DNA of 12,645 nucleotides from Gemmatimonadota bacterium (GTDB taxonomy: Bacteria > Gemmatimonadota > Gemmatimonadetes > Gemmatimonadales > Gemmatimonadaceae). Numbering within the stretch: position 1 is the first letter of the stretch; each line of letters starts with the position of its first letter. This document shows, one piece after another, positions 6,531-12,645 of the stretch. A program made the translations under genes and the position numbers. The notes beneath the pieces are model-generated. The model was given only the letters and a program-made list of their open reading frames with translations, did not search any database and was not told the origin of the DNA. The stretch spans positions 1 through 12,645 of the forward strand of contig JAHFCS010000019.1 of NCBI GenBank assembly GCA_023249395.1, given 5' to 3'.

Positions 6531-8012
6531 GTGGCTTGTGCCGCATCTCTGCTCGTCATCGCCATCACGAGCGGCGCGGGGCCGGGCCTCGATCCCGACG
6601 CGATCGGATATCTGGGTGCCGCGAGTTCCCTCGCGCATCACGGGTCATTGCGCGTCCCATCGAGCACCTGGGACGCGGACGACTCCACTTCCGCGCTCAC
6701 GACCTGGCCTCCCGGATTCTCGGCGGCGATGGCGATTCCGGAGCGTCTCGGCGTCTCACCTCTTTCAAGCGCGCGGATCGTGCTCGCGACGGCAGCCTTT
6801 GTCTCGGCCGCGGTTCTTTTCCTCTTGCTCGTCGACGTGGCGGGCCCGGTCGCGGCAATCGGAGGAGTTGTCGCGTTATTCGTGACGCCGGCGATCGTCG
6901 GAGTTCACCTCTCCGTGTTGAGCGAGCCGTTGTTCCTCGCCCTCCTGCTCCTGACGCTGTGGACGATGGTGCATCGTCCACAGCAGCCGCTGCTCGCAGG
7001 AATCCCCGCAGCGGCGGCGACGATGGTTCGCTACGCGGGAATCTGCGCGCCAGCGGCAGTCGTTCTATGGTTCTTCTTCCACGGCCAGAAGCAATTGCGA
7101 CAACGTTTCGTGGATGCGGGAAAGGCTGCGCTGGTGCCGGTGATCGTGTTTGGCGCGTGGCTGCTTCGGAGCGCGCGGGTACCAGACGGTCAGCCTGGGA
7201 CCGAGCTCGCGCTCTACGGCCACTTCGGAGCGACGTTGCGCGAGGGAGCGCAGACGATCGCCGACTGGCTCGCTCCGGGAATCGAATCGCCATCGCTTCA
7301 GCCGATCGTCGCCATTTGTGTCGCCATCGCGATCACTTTCATCGTCGTGAGAGCGTGGCAGCGCATCGCGGCGCAATTACGCGTTGGCGGGAGTGCAAGC
7401 GCGCTCCTCCTGTTGCGTGCTGACCTTCTGCTGCTTTCCTGCTATGTCGCAATTCTTCTCTCGGCGCGGCTACTCGTGGGCGATGCGATCCCATTCGATT
7501 TCCGGCTTCTCGCGCCCGCTGTGCTGCTCGCCGAAGTTGGAATTGCCGTCGCGCTCACGTTGTTTCTCGGCGGGGCGACGACGCCGATACGGGTGAGTGT
7601 CATTGCCCTCCTTTGCCTCTGGGTCGTTGGATCGATCACCGTGAGCTCGGCGGATGCGTTGGACGCCGTCACAAGCGGCGATGATTTCGCTTCTTCGGAC
7701 TGGAGGGAGTCGCCGACGCTCGAGTGGGTCAGGACCGGGAGCGCGGGCTGGACTCTATTCACGAACTGGCCGGCCGCCATTTATTTCCACACGCATCGCA
7801 TCGCGCGGGACATTCCACAGTCGCTGGACACCGCCCACCTGCGGGAATTCCGCGAAATCCTTATAAAGCGGCACGGAGCCTTTGTGGCGTTCAAGTCGTA
7901 CAATACGGACTACCCACCCTCGGATTCGATCGCCCATGCGCTCGGGCTCGTGCAGGCGGGGAACTTCACAGACGGCAAGGTCTGGGTCAGCCCCGCAACG
8001 GAGCCCAAATGA
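6531..8012 (+). CDS. Polytopic membrane protein, GT-C/glycosyltransferase-39-like
   Basis: A 493-residue protein with about ten membrane segments up to residue 370 and a soluble C-terminal part of roughly 110 residues. The first outer loop has LDPDAIGYLGAA (D21, D23) and, further on, TTWPPGFSAAM. This acidic residue plus PPG/PPx pattern, and SEPLFLALLLL in a later segment, are typical of GT-C enzymes such as the PMT_2/GT39 group, which move sugars from polyprenyl phosphates onto acceptors outside the membrane. No closer family is clear. The start is uncertain: GTG 6531 is the first common start codon, but the frame is open back to 6456 and the upstream codons give RRHRWLALG, a natural positive flank of the first helix. 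A rare start (CTG at 6474 or 6525) is possible. No clear SD is seen. Its last four bases overlap the next gene. Confidence 0.7.
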   Translation: MACAASLLVIAITSGAGPGLDPDAIGYLGAASSLAHHGSLRVPSSTWDADDSTSALTTWPPGFSAAMAIPERLGVSPLSSARIVLATAAFVSAAVLFLLLVDVAGPVAAIGGVVALFVTPAIVGVHLSVLSEPLFLALLLLTLWTMVHRPQQPLLAGIPAAAATMVRYAGICAPAAVVLWFFFHGQKQLRQRFVDAGKAALVPVIVFGAWLLRSARVPDGQPGTELALYGHFGATLREGAQTIADWLAPGIESPSLQPIVAICVAIAITFIVVRAWQRIAAQLRVGGSASALLLLRADLLLLSCYVAILLSARLLVGDAIPFDFRLLAPAVLLAEVGIAVALTLFLGGATTPIRVSVIALLCLWVVGSITVSSADALDAVTSGDDFASSDWRESPTLEWVRTGSAGWTLFTNWPAAIYFHTHRIARDIPQSLDTAHLREFREILIKRHGAFVAFKSYNTDYPPSDSIAHALGLVQAGNFTDGKVWVSPATEPK

Positions 8013-8365
8013 TCGACCGAGCGCTGGCGAGGCTGATGGTCACGCTGCACGTCACATATGTCGCATTCGTGGTGTTCGGGAGCCTGCTCGTGCTCCGCTG
8101 GCCGGGCTTGATGTGGTTTCATCTCGCCGCCGTTGTCTGGGCGTTTGGAACTCTGGTTCTCGACCTGGGCTGCCCGCTCACGCCGTGGGAGAAGGCCTTC
8201 TGGAGGCGCGGTGGGGTCGAGCCGTATCCCGAGGGGTTTCTCCAGCACCATGTGCTGCGGATCCGCTTCGCCGCCGAGCACTCACGCCGCAACCATATCC
8301 TCATAGGACTACTGGTAACGGCTGTTAACGTAGCGGTTTACTCAATTATGCTGCTTAAAAGCTGA
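8009..8365 (+). CDS. DUF2784 family membrane protein
   Basis: A 118-residue protein whose ATG overlaps the stop of the previous gene (ATGA), so translation is probably coupled. Three membrane segments are visible: about residues 9-29, 34-54 and 95-115. The pattern of VTYVAFVVFGSLLVLRWPGL, then HLAAVVWAF, then GCPLTPWEKAF and the GFLQHHVLR segment matches the conserved core of DUF2784. The family's function is unknown. The pairing with a GT-C-like protein suggests an accessory role in envelope glycan work, which is inference only. The frame is open upstream to 7724, but that part lies inside the other gene and is a shadow. Confidence 0.85.
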   Translation: MIDRALARLMVTLHVTYVAFVVFGSLLVLRWPGLMWFHLAAVVWAFGTLVLDLGCPLTPWEKAFWRRGGVEPYPEGFLQHHVLRIRFAAEHSRRNHILIGLLVTAVNVAVYSIMLLKS

Positions 8366-8656
8366 CGGACTGCGCGCGTTCTGAGTTTCCTTCAGAACTG
8401 TCACCCGTTTGAGCGTTCCCGTTTCGTAATGCAAGACGGCACTGTGACGGAAGAACGCAGAACTATTTAACTGGAAACTCAGGACGCGCGAACGCTCTAC
8501 GAGGCCCGAAACCAGATGGGACCCGGATAGCCCTTGCTACCCGCCCGTTTAGTCGTCCAGTTTTATGTGGCGCCCCCCGCCGCGAGCATAGTCAATGCAG
8601 TAAGTGGCGAGGTACAGCAGAACAATCCCACCCCTCGCCGATCAGAGCCCCGAACT
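8366..8656. other. 291-base non-coding region before the EF-G paralogue
   Basis: No credible gene is seen here. It holds the inverted-repeat element at 8373-8497, a small hairpin at 8525-8541 (GGATAGC/GCTACC with a CCTT loop and one bulged A), and three copies of CCCGTTT at 8404-8410, 8418-8424 and 8544-8550. I could not place a convincing -35/-10 pair. A promoter for the EF-G gene is expected because the region separates it from the previous membrane-protein unit. Confidence 0.5.
8373..8497. other. Long inverted repeat / structured non-coding element upstream of the EF-G paralogue
   Basis: CGCGCGTTCTGAGTTTCC (8373-8390) pairs along all 18 bases with GGAAACTCAGGACGCGCG (8473-8490): 17 Watson-Crick pairs and one G-U, enclosing 82 bases. 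Inside are further possible stems: GTCAC 8400-8404 with GTGAC 8444-8448; CCGTTT 8419-8424 with AGACGG 8434-8439; and GCGTTC 8413-8418 with GAACGC 8453-8458. Competing pairs also exist: GTTCTGA 8378-8384 with TCAGAAC 8392-8398 (7 bp, 7-base loop), and GAGCGTTC 8411-8418 with GAACGCTC 8490-8497. No T-run follows, so it is not a standard terminator. It could be an RNA leader, a small RNA or a non-autonomous repeat with terminal inverted repeats. Confidence 0.55.
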
Positions 8657-10759
8657 ATGCGCGAGTATAAAAGCGAAGACATTCGCAACATTGCCGTCGT
8701 CGGACACGGCGCGAGCGGCAAGACTACACTGGTAGACGCCCTCGCCTTCGTGTCCGGATCTTCAAAGCGTCACGGGTCTGTTCGTGACGGAACCGCGCTG
8801 ACCGACTTCTCTCGAGAAGAAACGGAGCGCGGTTTTTCAATCAGTCTGGCGTGCGCCCACGCCGAGTGGATGGACTCCAAGATCAACCTCCTCGACACCC
8901 CGGGCTACTCGGACTTCCAGGGCGACGCGATCGCCGGATTGACCGCCGCCGACGGGGCCCTTGTCGTCGTCAGCGCGACGGCCGGCGTCGAAGTCGGGAC
9001 GACGAGGATGTTCAACGAGGCGATCGCCCGGCGCGACCCCATCCTCTTTGTCGCCTCGATGATCGACAAGGAGCACGCCTCCTTCGATTCGGTCTACGAA
9101 GGCATCAAGTCCAAGCTCACGCCGCGCGTTATTCCTGTTGAAGTGCCGATTGGCGAGGGACCTGAGTTTCACGGCATTCTCAATCTCTTCGACAAGAAGG
9201 CGCATCTCTTCAGGAAAGGCACGAAGCTCGGCGAATACGACGAGGTGGAAGTGCCCGCCGAGGACAAGGCGAAGTTCGACAAATACTACGAGCAGCTCAT
9301 CGAGACGATCGCGGCAACTGACGACGTTCTGCTCGAGAAGTACCTCGGCGGTGAGGAGATCGCGCGCAGCGACGCGTTGAACGCTATGAAGGAGGCAATG
9401 AAGCGGCAGGAGCTGTTCCCGCTCTTCTGCTGCTCATCGGAGCTCACCTACGGCACTCAGGCACTGCTCACGAAGATCGTCGAGCTGATGCCGACCGCCT
9501 TCGAGATGGAAGAGCTTCACGCATTCGTCGGGGCGGAGGGGGATCAGATCGTGGAGATTCACGCCAGCGACAGCGCGCCTTTTACGGCGCTCGTGTTCAA
9601 GACCCACGCTGAGCCGCACGTCGGTGATGTTTCCTATTTCCGCACGTTCTCCGGGCGGCTGATGAATGGCCAGGACGTCTACAATGCGACGCGCGACATT
9701 CCGGAGAAGATGGCGCACATCACCATTCCTCAAGGGAAGGAGCGAGTAGAAGTGCCGCTGCTCCATCCAGGAGACATTGGGTGCGTCGCGAAGTTGAAGA
9801 ACACGCACACCAACGACACTCTTTCCACGCGCGAGCATCCCGTGCGCCTGCCGGGAATCGAATTCCCCGAGCCGCGTGTGATCTATGCGGTTCACGCCAC
9901 TGCGCGTGGCGACGAGGAAAAGCTTCAGCAGGGACTGCATCGACTGCACGACGAGGACACGAGCTTCCAGACGCATTACAACCCGGAGACGCACGAGACC
10001 ATCGTTGCCGGACTCGGCGAGCGCCATCTCGATGTCGTCATGGCGCGGCTCAAGAGACAATACGGAGTCGAAGCGGAGCTCAAGCGACCGGAGATCGCCT
10101 ACCGTGAGACGTTCGCCGCCAAGGGACAGGGACAGGGCCGGCACAAAAAGCAGAGTGGCGGCCACGGCCAGTTCGGTGACTGCTGGATTCGCATGGGTCC
10201 GGTTCAGCGCGGAGCCGGGTATCAGTTCGTGAATGCCGTCGTCGGCGGATCCATTCCGTCGAAATTCATCCCAGCCGTGGACAAGGGAGTGCAGGAAGCG
10301 GCGGCTCGCGGCGTGCTCGCGGGTTATCCGATGGTGGACTTTCAGGTTGAAGTGTACGATGGGAGCTACCACTCGGTTGATTCAAACGAGATGAGCTTCA
10401 GGATGGCCGGCGCTCAGGCGTTCAAGACTGTCGCTCAGAAATGCAGGCCGATTCTTCTCGAGCCACTCGATGAGCTCGAGATCACGACGCCGGATCAGTT
10501 TCTCGGTGACGTACTCGGCGATCTTTCATCGCGTCGCGGTCAAATCCTCGGCACCGACTCAGTGCCAGGAGGCGGCTCCAAGGTCCGCGCAGTTGTACCG
10601 CAAGCCGAGCTCCATCTTTATGCGACCGATTTGTATTCGAAGACGCACGGTCACGGGACTTTCGTCCAGCGATTCAAGGGCTACGAGCAGATGCCCGCAG
10701 AAGCAGCGCAGAAGGTGATCAACGAGAGCAAGGGCTCAAAGATGGCGGTGGGAGAATGA
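8657..10759 (+). CDS. fusA: Elongation factor G paralogue (EF-G-2-like translational GTPase)
   Basis: A 700-residue protein, the usual EF-G length, beginning at ATG 8657 with MREYKSEDIRNIAVVGHG, the common start of EF-G-2-like proteins. The frame is open back to a TTG at 8534, but that extension has no family likeness. No clear SD precedes either start. The GTPase domain (about 1-280) has G1 GHGASGKTT (16-24), G2 RGFSI (58-62) and G3 DTPGY (80-84). The usual NKxD box reads S134-M135-I136-D137. Domains II (about 300-385), III (about 396-475), IV (about 478-595, with KQSGGHGQFGD) and V (about 598-690, with TPDQFLGDVLGDLSSRRG) are all complete. Canonical EF-G has His at the G3 Tyr position; that change marks the EF-G-2-type paralogues. 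It should act on ribosomes, in translocation or a specialised step. The symbol marks the family; a standard fusA probably lies elsewhere. Confidence 0.92.
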   Translation: MREYKSEDIRNIAVVGHGASGKTTLVDALAFVSGSSKRHGSVRDGTALTDFSREETERGFSISLACAHAEWMDSKINLLDTPGYSDFQGDAIAGLTAADGALVVVSATAGVEVGTTRMFNEAIARRDPILFVASMIDKEHASFDSVYEGIKSKLTPRVIPVEVPIGEGPEFHGILNLFDKKAHLFRKGTKLGEYDEVEVPAEDKAKFDKYYEQLIETIAATDDVLLEKYLGGEEIARSDALNAMKEAMKRQELFPLFCCSSELTYGTQALLTKIVELMPTAFEMEELHAFVGAEGDQIVEIHASDSAPFTALVFKTHAEPHVGDVSYFRTFSGRLMNGQDVYNATRDIPEKMAHITIPQGKERVEVPLLHPGDIGCVAKLKNTHTNDTLSTREHPVRLPGIEFPEPRVIYAVHATARGDEEKLQQGLHRLHDEDTSFQTHYNPETHETIVAGLGERHLDVVMARLKRQYGVEAELKRPEIAYRETFAAKGQGQGRHKKQSGGHGQFGDCWIRMGPVQRGAGYQFVNAVVGGSIPSKFIPAVDKGVQEAAARGVLAGYPMVDFQVEVYDGSYHSVDSNEMSFRMAGAQAFKTVAQKCRPILLEPLDELEITTPDQFLGDVLGDLSSRRGQILGTDSVPGGGSKVRAVVPQAELHLYATDLYSKTHGHGTFVQRFKGYEQMPAEAAQKVINESKGSKMAVGE

Positions 10760-11370
10760 TGCGCGGCGCGGCATTCATCGTCGTTGCTGGACTGTCCCTC
10801 GCGTCGGCCCGGCTCGGCGCTCAGTTGGTGAGCTATGCTCCGGTCGATCGCCAGATCGCAGCCGCGGTCAGCTCGCTGCCGGCGCCGCTGCGCGCAAACG
10901 CGACCGTGCTCGGTTACAGGCAGGACGGCCGGCTGGTAACGCTTCGACGCGGCTCCAACGGCATGATCTGCCTCGCCGACGATCCCACTCAGAAGATGTT
11001 TCATGTCGCCTGCTATCATCGCTCCCTCGAGCCATTCATGGCGCGCGGGCGCGAGCTCAAGGCGCAGCACAAGTCGCGCGAAGCGATTGACAGTATTCGT
11101 CTCTCGGATGTGAAGGCTGGACGTTTAACGATGCCGTCGAAGCCTGCCGCGCTCTATCAGTACTTCGCTCCACGCGACAGCGTGGACGCCGCGACGGGAG
11201 CCGTAAATGGCGCGTCGTATCTCTACGTCGTGTACATGCCGTACGCGACGCCGCAGACGACCGGACTGACTGCAAACCCGCTCGAAGGGGGACCGTGGAT
11301 CATGTATCCGGGGAAGCCCTGGGCGCACATAATGATCCAGCCGCAGAAGACCGCTCGCATCGTGCCGTGA
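10759..11370 (+). CDS. Exported protein of unknown function
   Basis: A 203-residue protein (204 if the preceding in-frame ATG at 10756 is used). I prefer ATG 10759 because GGGAG at 10750-10754 is 4 bases away, against 1 base for the other. Either start overlaps the EF-G stop (ATGATG around TGA), so coupling is likely. The N-terminus has an Arg, a hydrophobic core and SARLGAQ, a good Sec signal peptide with cleavage after Ala. The mature part has two cysteines (MICLADD and VACYH) that could form a disulfide, and a Pro/Gly-rich C-terminal section ending in GGPWIMYPGKPWAHIMIQP. I do not recognise the family. It should be periplasmic, which makes its coupling to a ribosomal factor hard to explain by shared function. 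Confidence 0.75.
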   Translation: MRGAAFIVVAGLSLASARLGAQLVSYAPVDRQIAAAVSSLPAPLRANATVLGYRQDGRLVTLRRGSNGMICLADDPTQKMFHVACYHRSLEPFMARGRELKAQHKSREAIDSIRLSDVKAGRLTMPSKPAALYQYFAPRDSVDAATGAVNGASYLYVVYMPYATPQTTGLTANPLEGGPWIMYPGKPWAHIMIQPQKTARIVP

Positions 11371-11594
11371 CCGACGATCTCTTTGTCATACGCAGCTTCT
11401 CGAACGATGTGGAGGCGAGTCTTGCGGAGGCGGTGCTCGAGGCGAATGGAATTCCGTCGTCACGAATCTCCGATGATGCGGGAGGGATGATGCCGTGGCT
11501 TCACGCGCTTCATCCGATCCGCCTGATGGTGAGGGGCTCCGACGTCGATATCGCAGTCGCACTGCTCGACGGAGGATCGCCGCCGCCGAATTAA
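11367..11594 (+). CDS. Small DUF2007-type protein
   Basis: A 75-residue protein. GTG 11367 overlaps the previous stop by four bases (GTGA), and the frame fits DUF2007: VTDDLFVIRSFSNDVEASLAEAVL at the start, EANGIPSSRISDD in the middle and HPIRLMVRGSDVDIAVALLDGG at the end. That family (putative signal-transducing, GlnB-like fold) is small and of unknown role. An upstream in-frame ATG at 11295 would lie within the preceding gene and add unrelated residues, so I rejected it. No strong SD is visible; coupling to the preceding gene would supply ribosomes. Confidence 0.75.
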   Translation: MTDDLFVIRSFSNDVEASLAEAVLEANGIPSSRISDDAGGMMPWLHALHPIRLMVRGSDVDIAVALLDGGSPPPN

Positions 11595-11617
11595 CACATT
11601 TCGCTCGGGAGTCGTCA

Positions 11618-12088
11618 ATGCCGCGCGGCCGTAACGATACTCCAGGCGTGATAGCGCCACCTCCCCTTATCTACGCGGTACCACTCGCCATAGGATTGTA
11701 CTTCAATCGGTCGAATCCTTTGCCAGTGATGCCGCGAAGATTTGCCGTGCCGATCGGCAGCGCACTCGTCCTTGCCGCCGTCATCCTCAGCATTGCCGCG
11801 GCCATTCAGTTCCGGCGCGCGCGCACGGCGATGATGCCGTACAAGCCGACGACCGCAATCATCGAGAGCGGGCCCTTCGGCATGACGAGAAACCCGCTGT
11901 ACGTCGGGATGACGATGGCGTACGTGGGAATTGCGCTGATCGCCGACACCGTCTGGCCGCTGCTGCTGCTGCCCCTCGCGCTCCTGATGATGCACCGCGG
12001 GGTGATCGAGAGAGAGGAGCACTACCTGGAGCAGAAGTTCGGGGATCCGTACCTCAGGTACAAATCGCGGGTCAGGCGCTGGCTGTAG
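11618..12088 (+). CDS. ICMT/PEMT-type integral membrane methyltransferase
   Basis: A 156-residue protein starting at ATG 11618 with GGGAG at 11607-11611, 6 bases ahead. About four membrane segments are seen: residues 12-29, 43-63, 94-112 and 113-126. The conserved core follows: GPFGMTRNPLYVG (85-97, with R91, N92, P93 and Y95) and, near the end, EREEHYLEQKFGDPYLRYKSRVRRWL-like spacing of Glu, Tyr and Arg. This is the S-adenosylmethionine site pattern of isoprenylcysteine carboxyl methyltransferase and phospholipid methyltransferase relatives. Bacterial members act on lipids or unknown small substrates; I cannot name the substrate. It lies 23 bases after the DUF2007 gene, probably in the same transcript. 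Confidence 0.85.
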   Translation: MPRGRNDTPGVIAPPPLIYAVPLAIGLYFNRSNPLPVMPRRFAVPIGSALVLAAVILSIAAAIQFRRARTAMMPYKPTTAIIESGPFGMTRNPLYVGMTMAYVGIALIADTVWPLLLLPLALLMMHRGVIEREEHYLEQKFGDPYLRYKSRVRRWL

Positions 12089-12099
12089 AACTCGCCCTT

Positions 12100-12645
12100 T
12101 CAGTGTGCCGTTAGACGACTGAAGTTGTCGGCTAATTCATTGGCTCGACGCGCGGAGAATTCGCCGAGGCAGCGAACGCGCGGGCGGGCCCAGAGTTGTC
12201 CTTCGACTCCACGGCCGCGGCGGCGGCATTCCGTGTCGCGATCGACGAGCCAGGCTCGCTGCGCAGCGCGCAGTCGCACGACGGCTGGTGGATCGGGCTG
12301 ACCTCGCGCGACGCCTTCCCGTCGTCGCATCTCGGTGATCAAGGCGCGATAGATCCCGTTGAGGCGCTGGTCAGTGGACGCGAGCGACGCGCGCACGCAC
12401 GCCTCCTGGTCGGCGGAGCGGGGAGAGTTGCAGAGATCGCCCGTGGCCCGACGCCGCGGCGTGGATGAGGTGGCGACTGGCGCCGCGGCGGGTGGTCGCG
12501 GGGTGGCCGCTGCGGGAGCCGGAGTCACAGTCGGCGCAGTCGGTGGCGCCGCCAGCGGTGCCGCGGCCGGCGAAGGCTTCGGCGTCGTTGTTTCTGCAAC
12601 GTTTGTGTCCACGACCGTGCCTTCGGCCGGCCGGTATTGTCCGAT
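12100..12645 (-). CDS. LprI/DUF1311-domain protein with Pro/Ala-rich linker (5' end outside window)
   Basis: The frame is open from the stop at 12100-12102 to the window edge at 12645, so the N-terminus is probably outside. A GTG at 12612 could start a 170-residue form, but no signal peptide follows it and the upstream codons (IGQYRPAEGTVV) remain open, so I treat the gene as partial. A linker of about 50 residues rich in Pro, Ala and Thr leads to the C-terminal domain: DLCNSP, ADQEACVRASLASTDQRLN, then RLRAAQRAWLVDRDTEC and VRCLGEF. Four cysteines and the RAAQRAWLxxRDxEC signature match the LprI N-terminal/DUF1311 family, some of whose members inhibit lysozyme. It would work outside the cytoplasm, tethered by the missing N-terminal part. 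It converges on the methyltransferase gene with an 11-base gap. Confidence 0.75.
   Translation of the reverse strand: MGQYRPAEGTVVDTNVAETTTPKPSPAAAPLAAPPTAPTVTPAPAAATPRPPAAAPVATSSTPRRRATGDLCNSPRSADQEACVRASLASTDQRLNGIYRALITEMRRREGVARGQPDPPAVVRLRAAQRAWLVDRDTECRRRGRGVEGQLWARPRVRCLGEFSARRANELADNFSRLTAH

Noticed and set aside
7724..8008. Longer upstream form of the DUF2784 protein
   Set aside because: That part overlaps the GT-C-like gene in another frame and lacks the family pattern; ATG 8009 fits.
8378..8398. 7-bp hairpin after the DUF2784 gene as a rho-independent terminator
   Set aside because: No T-rich run follows (TGTCACCC), and the left arm also belongs to the longer inverted repeat.
8525..8541. 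Small hairpin as part of a tRNA or other known RNA
   Set aside because: No acceptor, anticodon or T-arm pattern surrounds it; only a 6-bp stem is supported.
8534..8656. TTG-started N-terminal extension of the EF-G paralogue
   Set aside because: The 41 extra residues have no likeness to EF-G, and the family's usual start falls at ATG 8657.
9434..10372. 312-codon open frame on the minus strand inside the EF-G gene
   Set aside because: It lies antisense to a certain EF-G coding region, has no recognisable family and reflects GC-rich codon use.
11495..11617. Longer upstream form of the methyltransferase
   Set aside because: It runs over the DUF2007 gene in another frame; ATG 11618 has a good SD and the right length.

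Overview
The window is GC-rich bacterial DNA carrying ordinary chromosomal genes packed tightly with many 1- to 4-base stop/start overlaps. The mix of genes suggests a Gemmatimonadota-like or related soil or sediment bacterium: an Asp-box propeller export protein, an ECF sigma factor with zinc-finger anti-sigma factor beside a large TPR-CHAT protein, an EF-G paralogue with a Tyr in the DTPGH box, DUF2784 and DUF1569. That placement is an inference from family resemblance only. I see no rRNA, tRNA, CRISPR array, insertion sequence or phage gene.

Layout. (1) 1-1352, minus strand, 3'-truncated by the window edge: an exported Ycf48/BNR-like beta-propeller. (2) 1353-1564: divergent promoter region with a candidate ECF-type promoter and a 10-bp palindrome. 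(3) 1565-5546, plus strand: a three-gene unit of ECF sigma factor, membrane anti-sigma factor with an HxxxCxxC zinc motif, and an 895-residue TPR-CHAT caspase-like protein with a probable lipoprotein signal. (4) 5618-6061: a small DinB/DUF1569 protein, convergent with (5) 6073-6426, a half-length TauE/SafE-type membrane protein. (6) 6531-8365: a GT-C-like polytopic membrane protein coupled to a DUF2784 membrane protein. (7) 8366-8656: a non-coding leader with a long 18-bp inverted repeat and several competing pairings. (8) 8657-12088: EF-G paralogue, exported protein of unknown function, DUF2007 protein and ICMT/PEMT-like methyltransferase, all in the same direction and nearly all overlapping. 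(9) 12100-12645, minus strand, 5'-truncated: a LprI/DUF1311-type domain behind a Pro/Ala-rich linker.

The most interesting part is unit (3). A CHAT protease with intact His and Cys, fused to TPRs, sits in a coupled operon with a sigma/anti-sigma pair. In type III-E CRISPR systems a TPR-CHAT protease (Csx29) cleaves Csx30, which is linked to an ECF-like sigma factor. Here the same logic appears without any CRISPR gene in view and with signs that the protease is exported to the side where the anti-sigma factor displays its C-terminal domain. This suggests a CRISPR-independent, protease-controlled sigma switch. The second item is the structured leader ahead of the EF-G paralogue.
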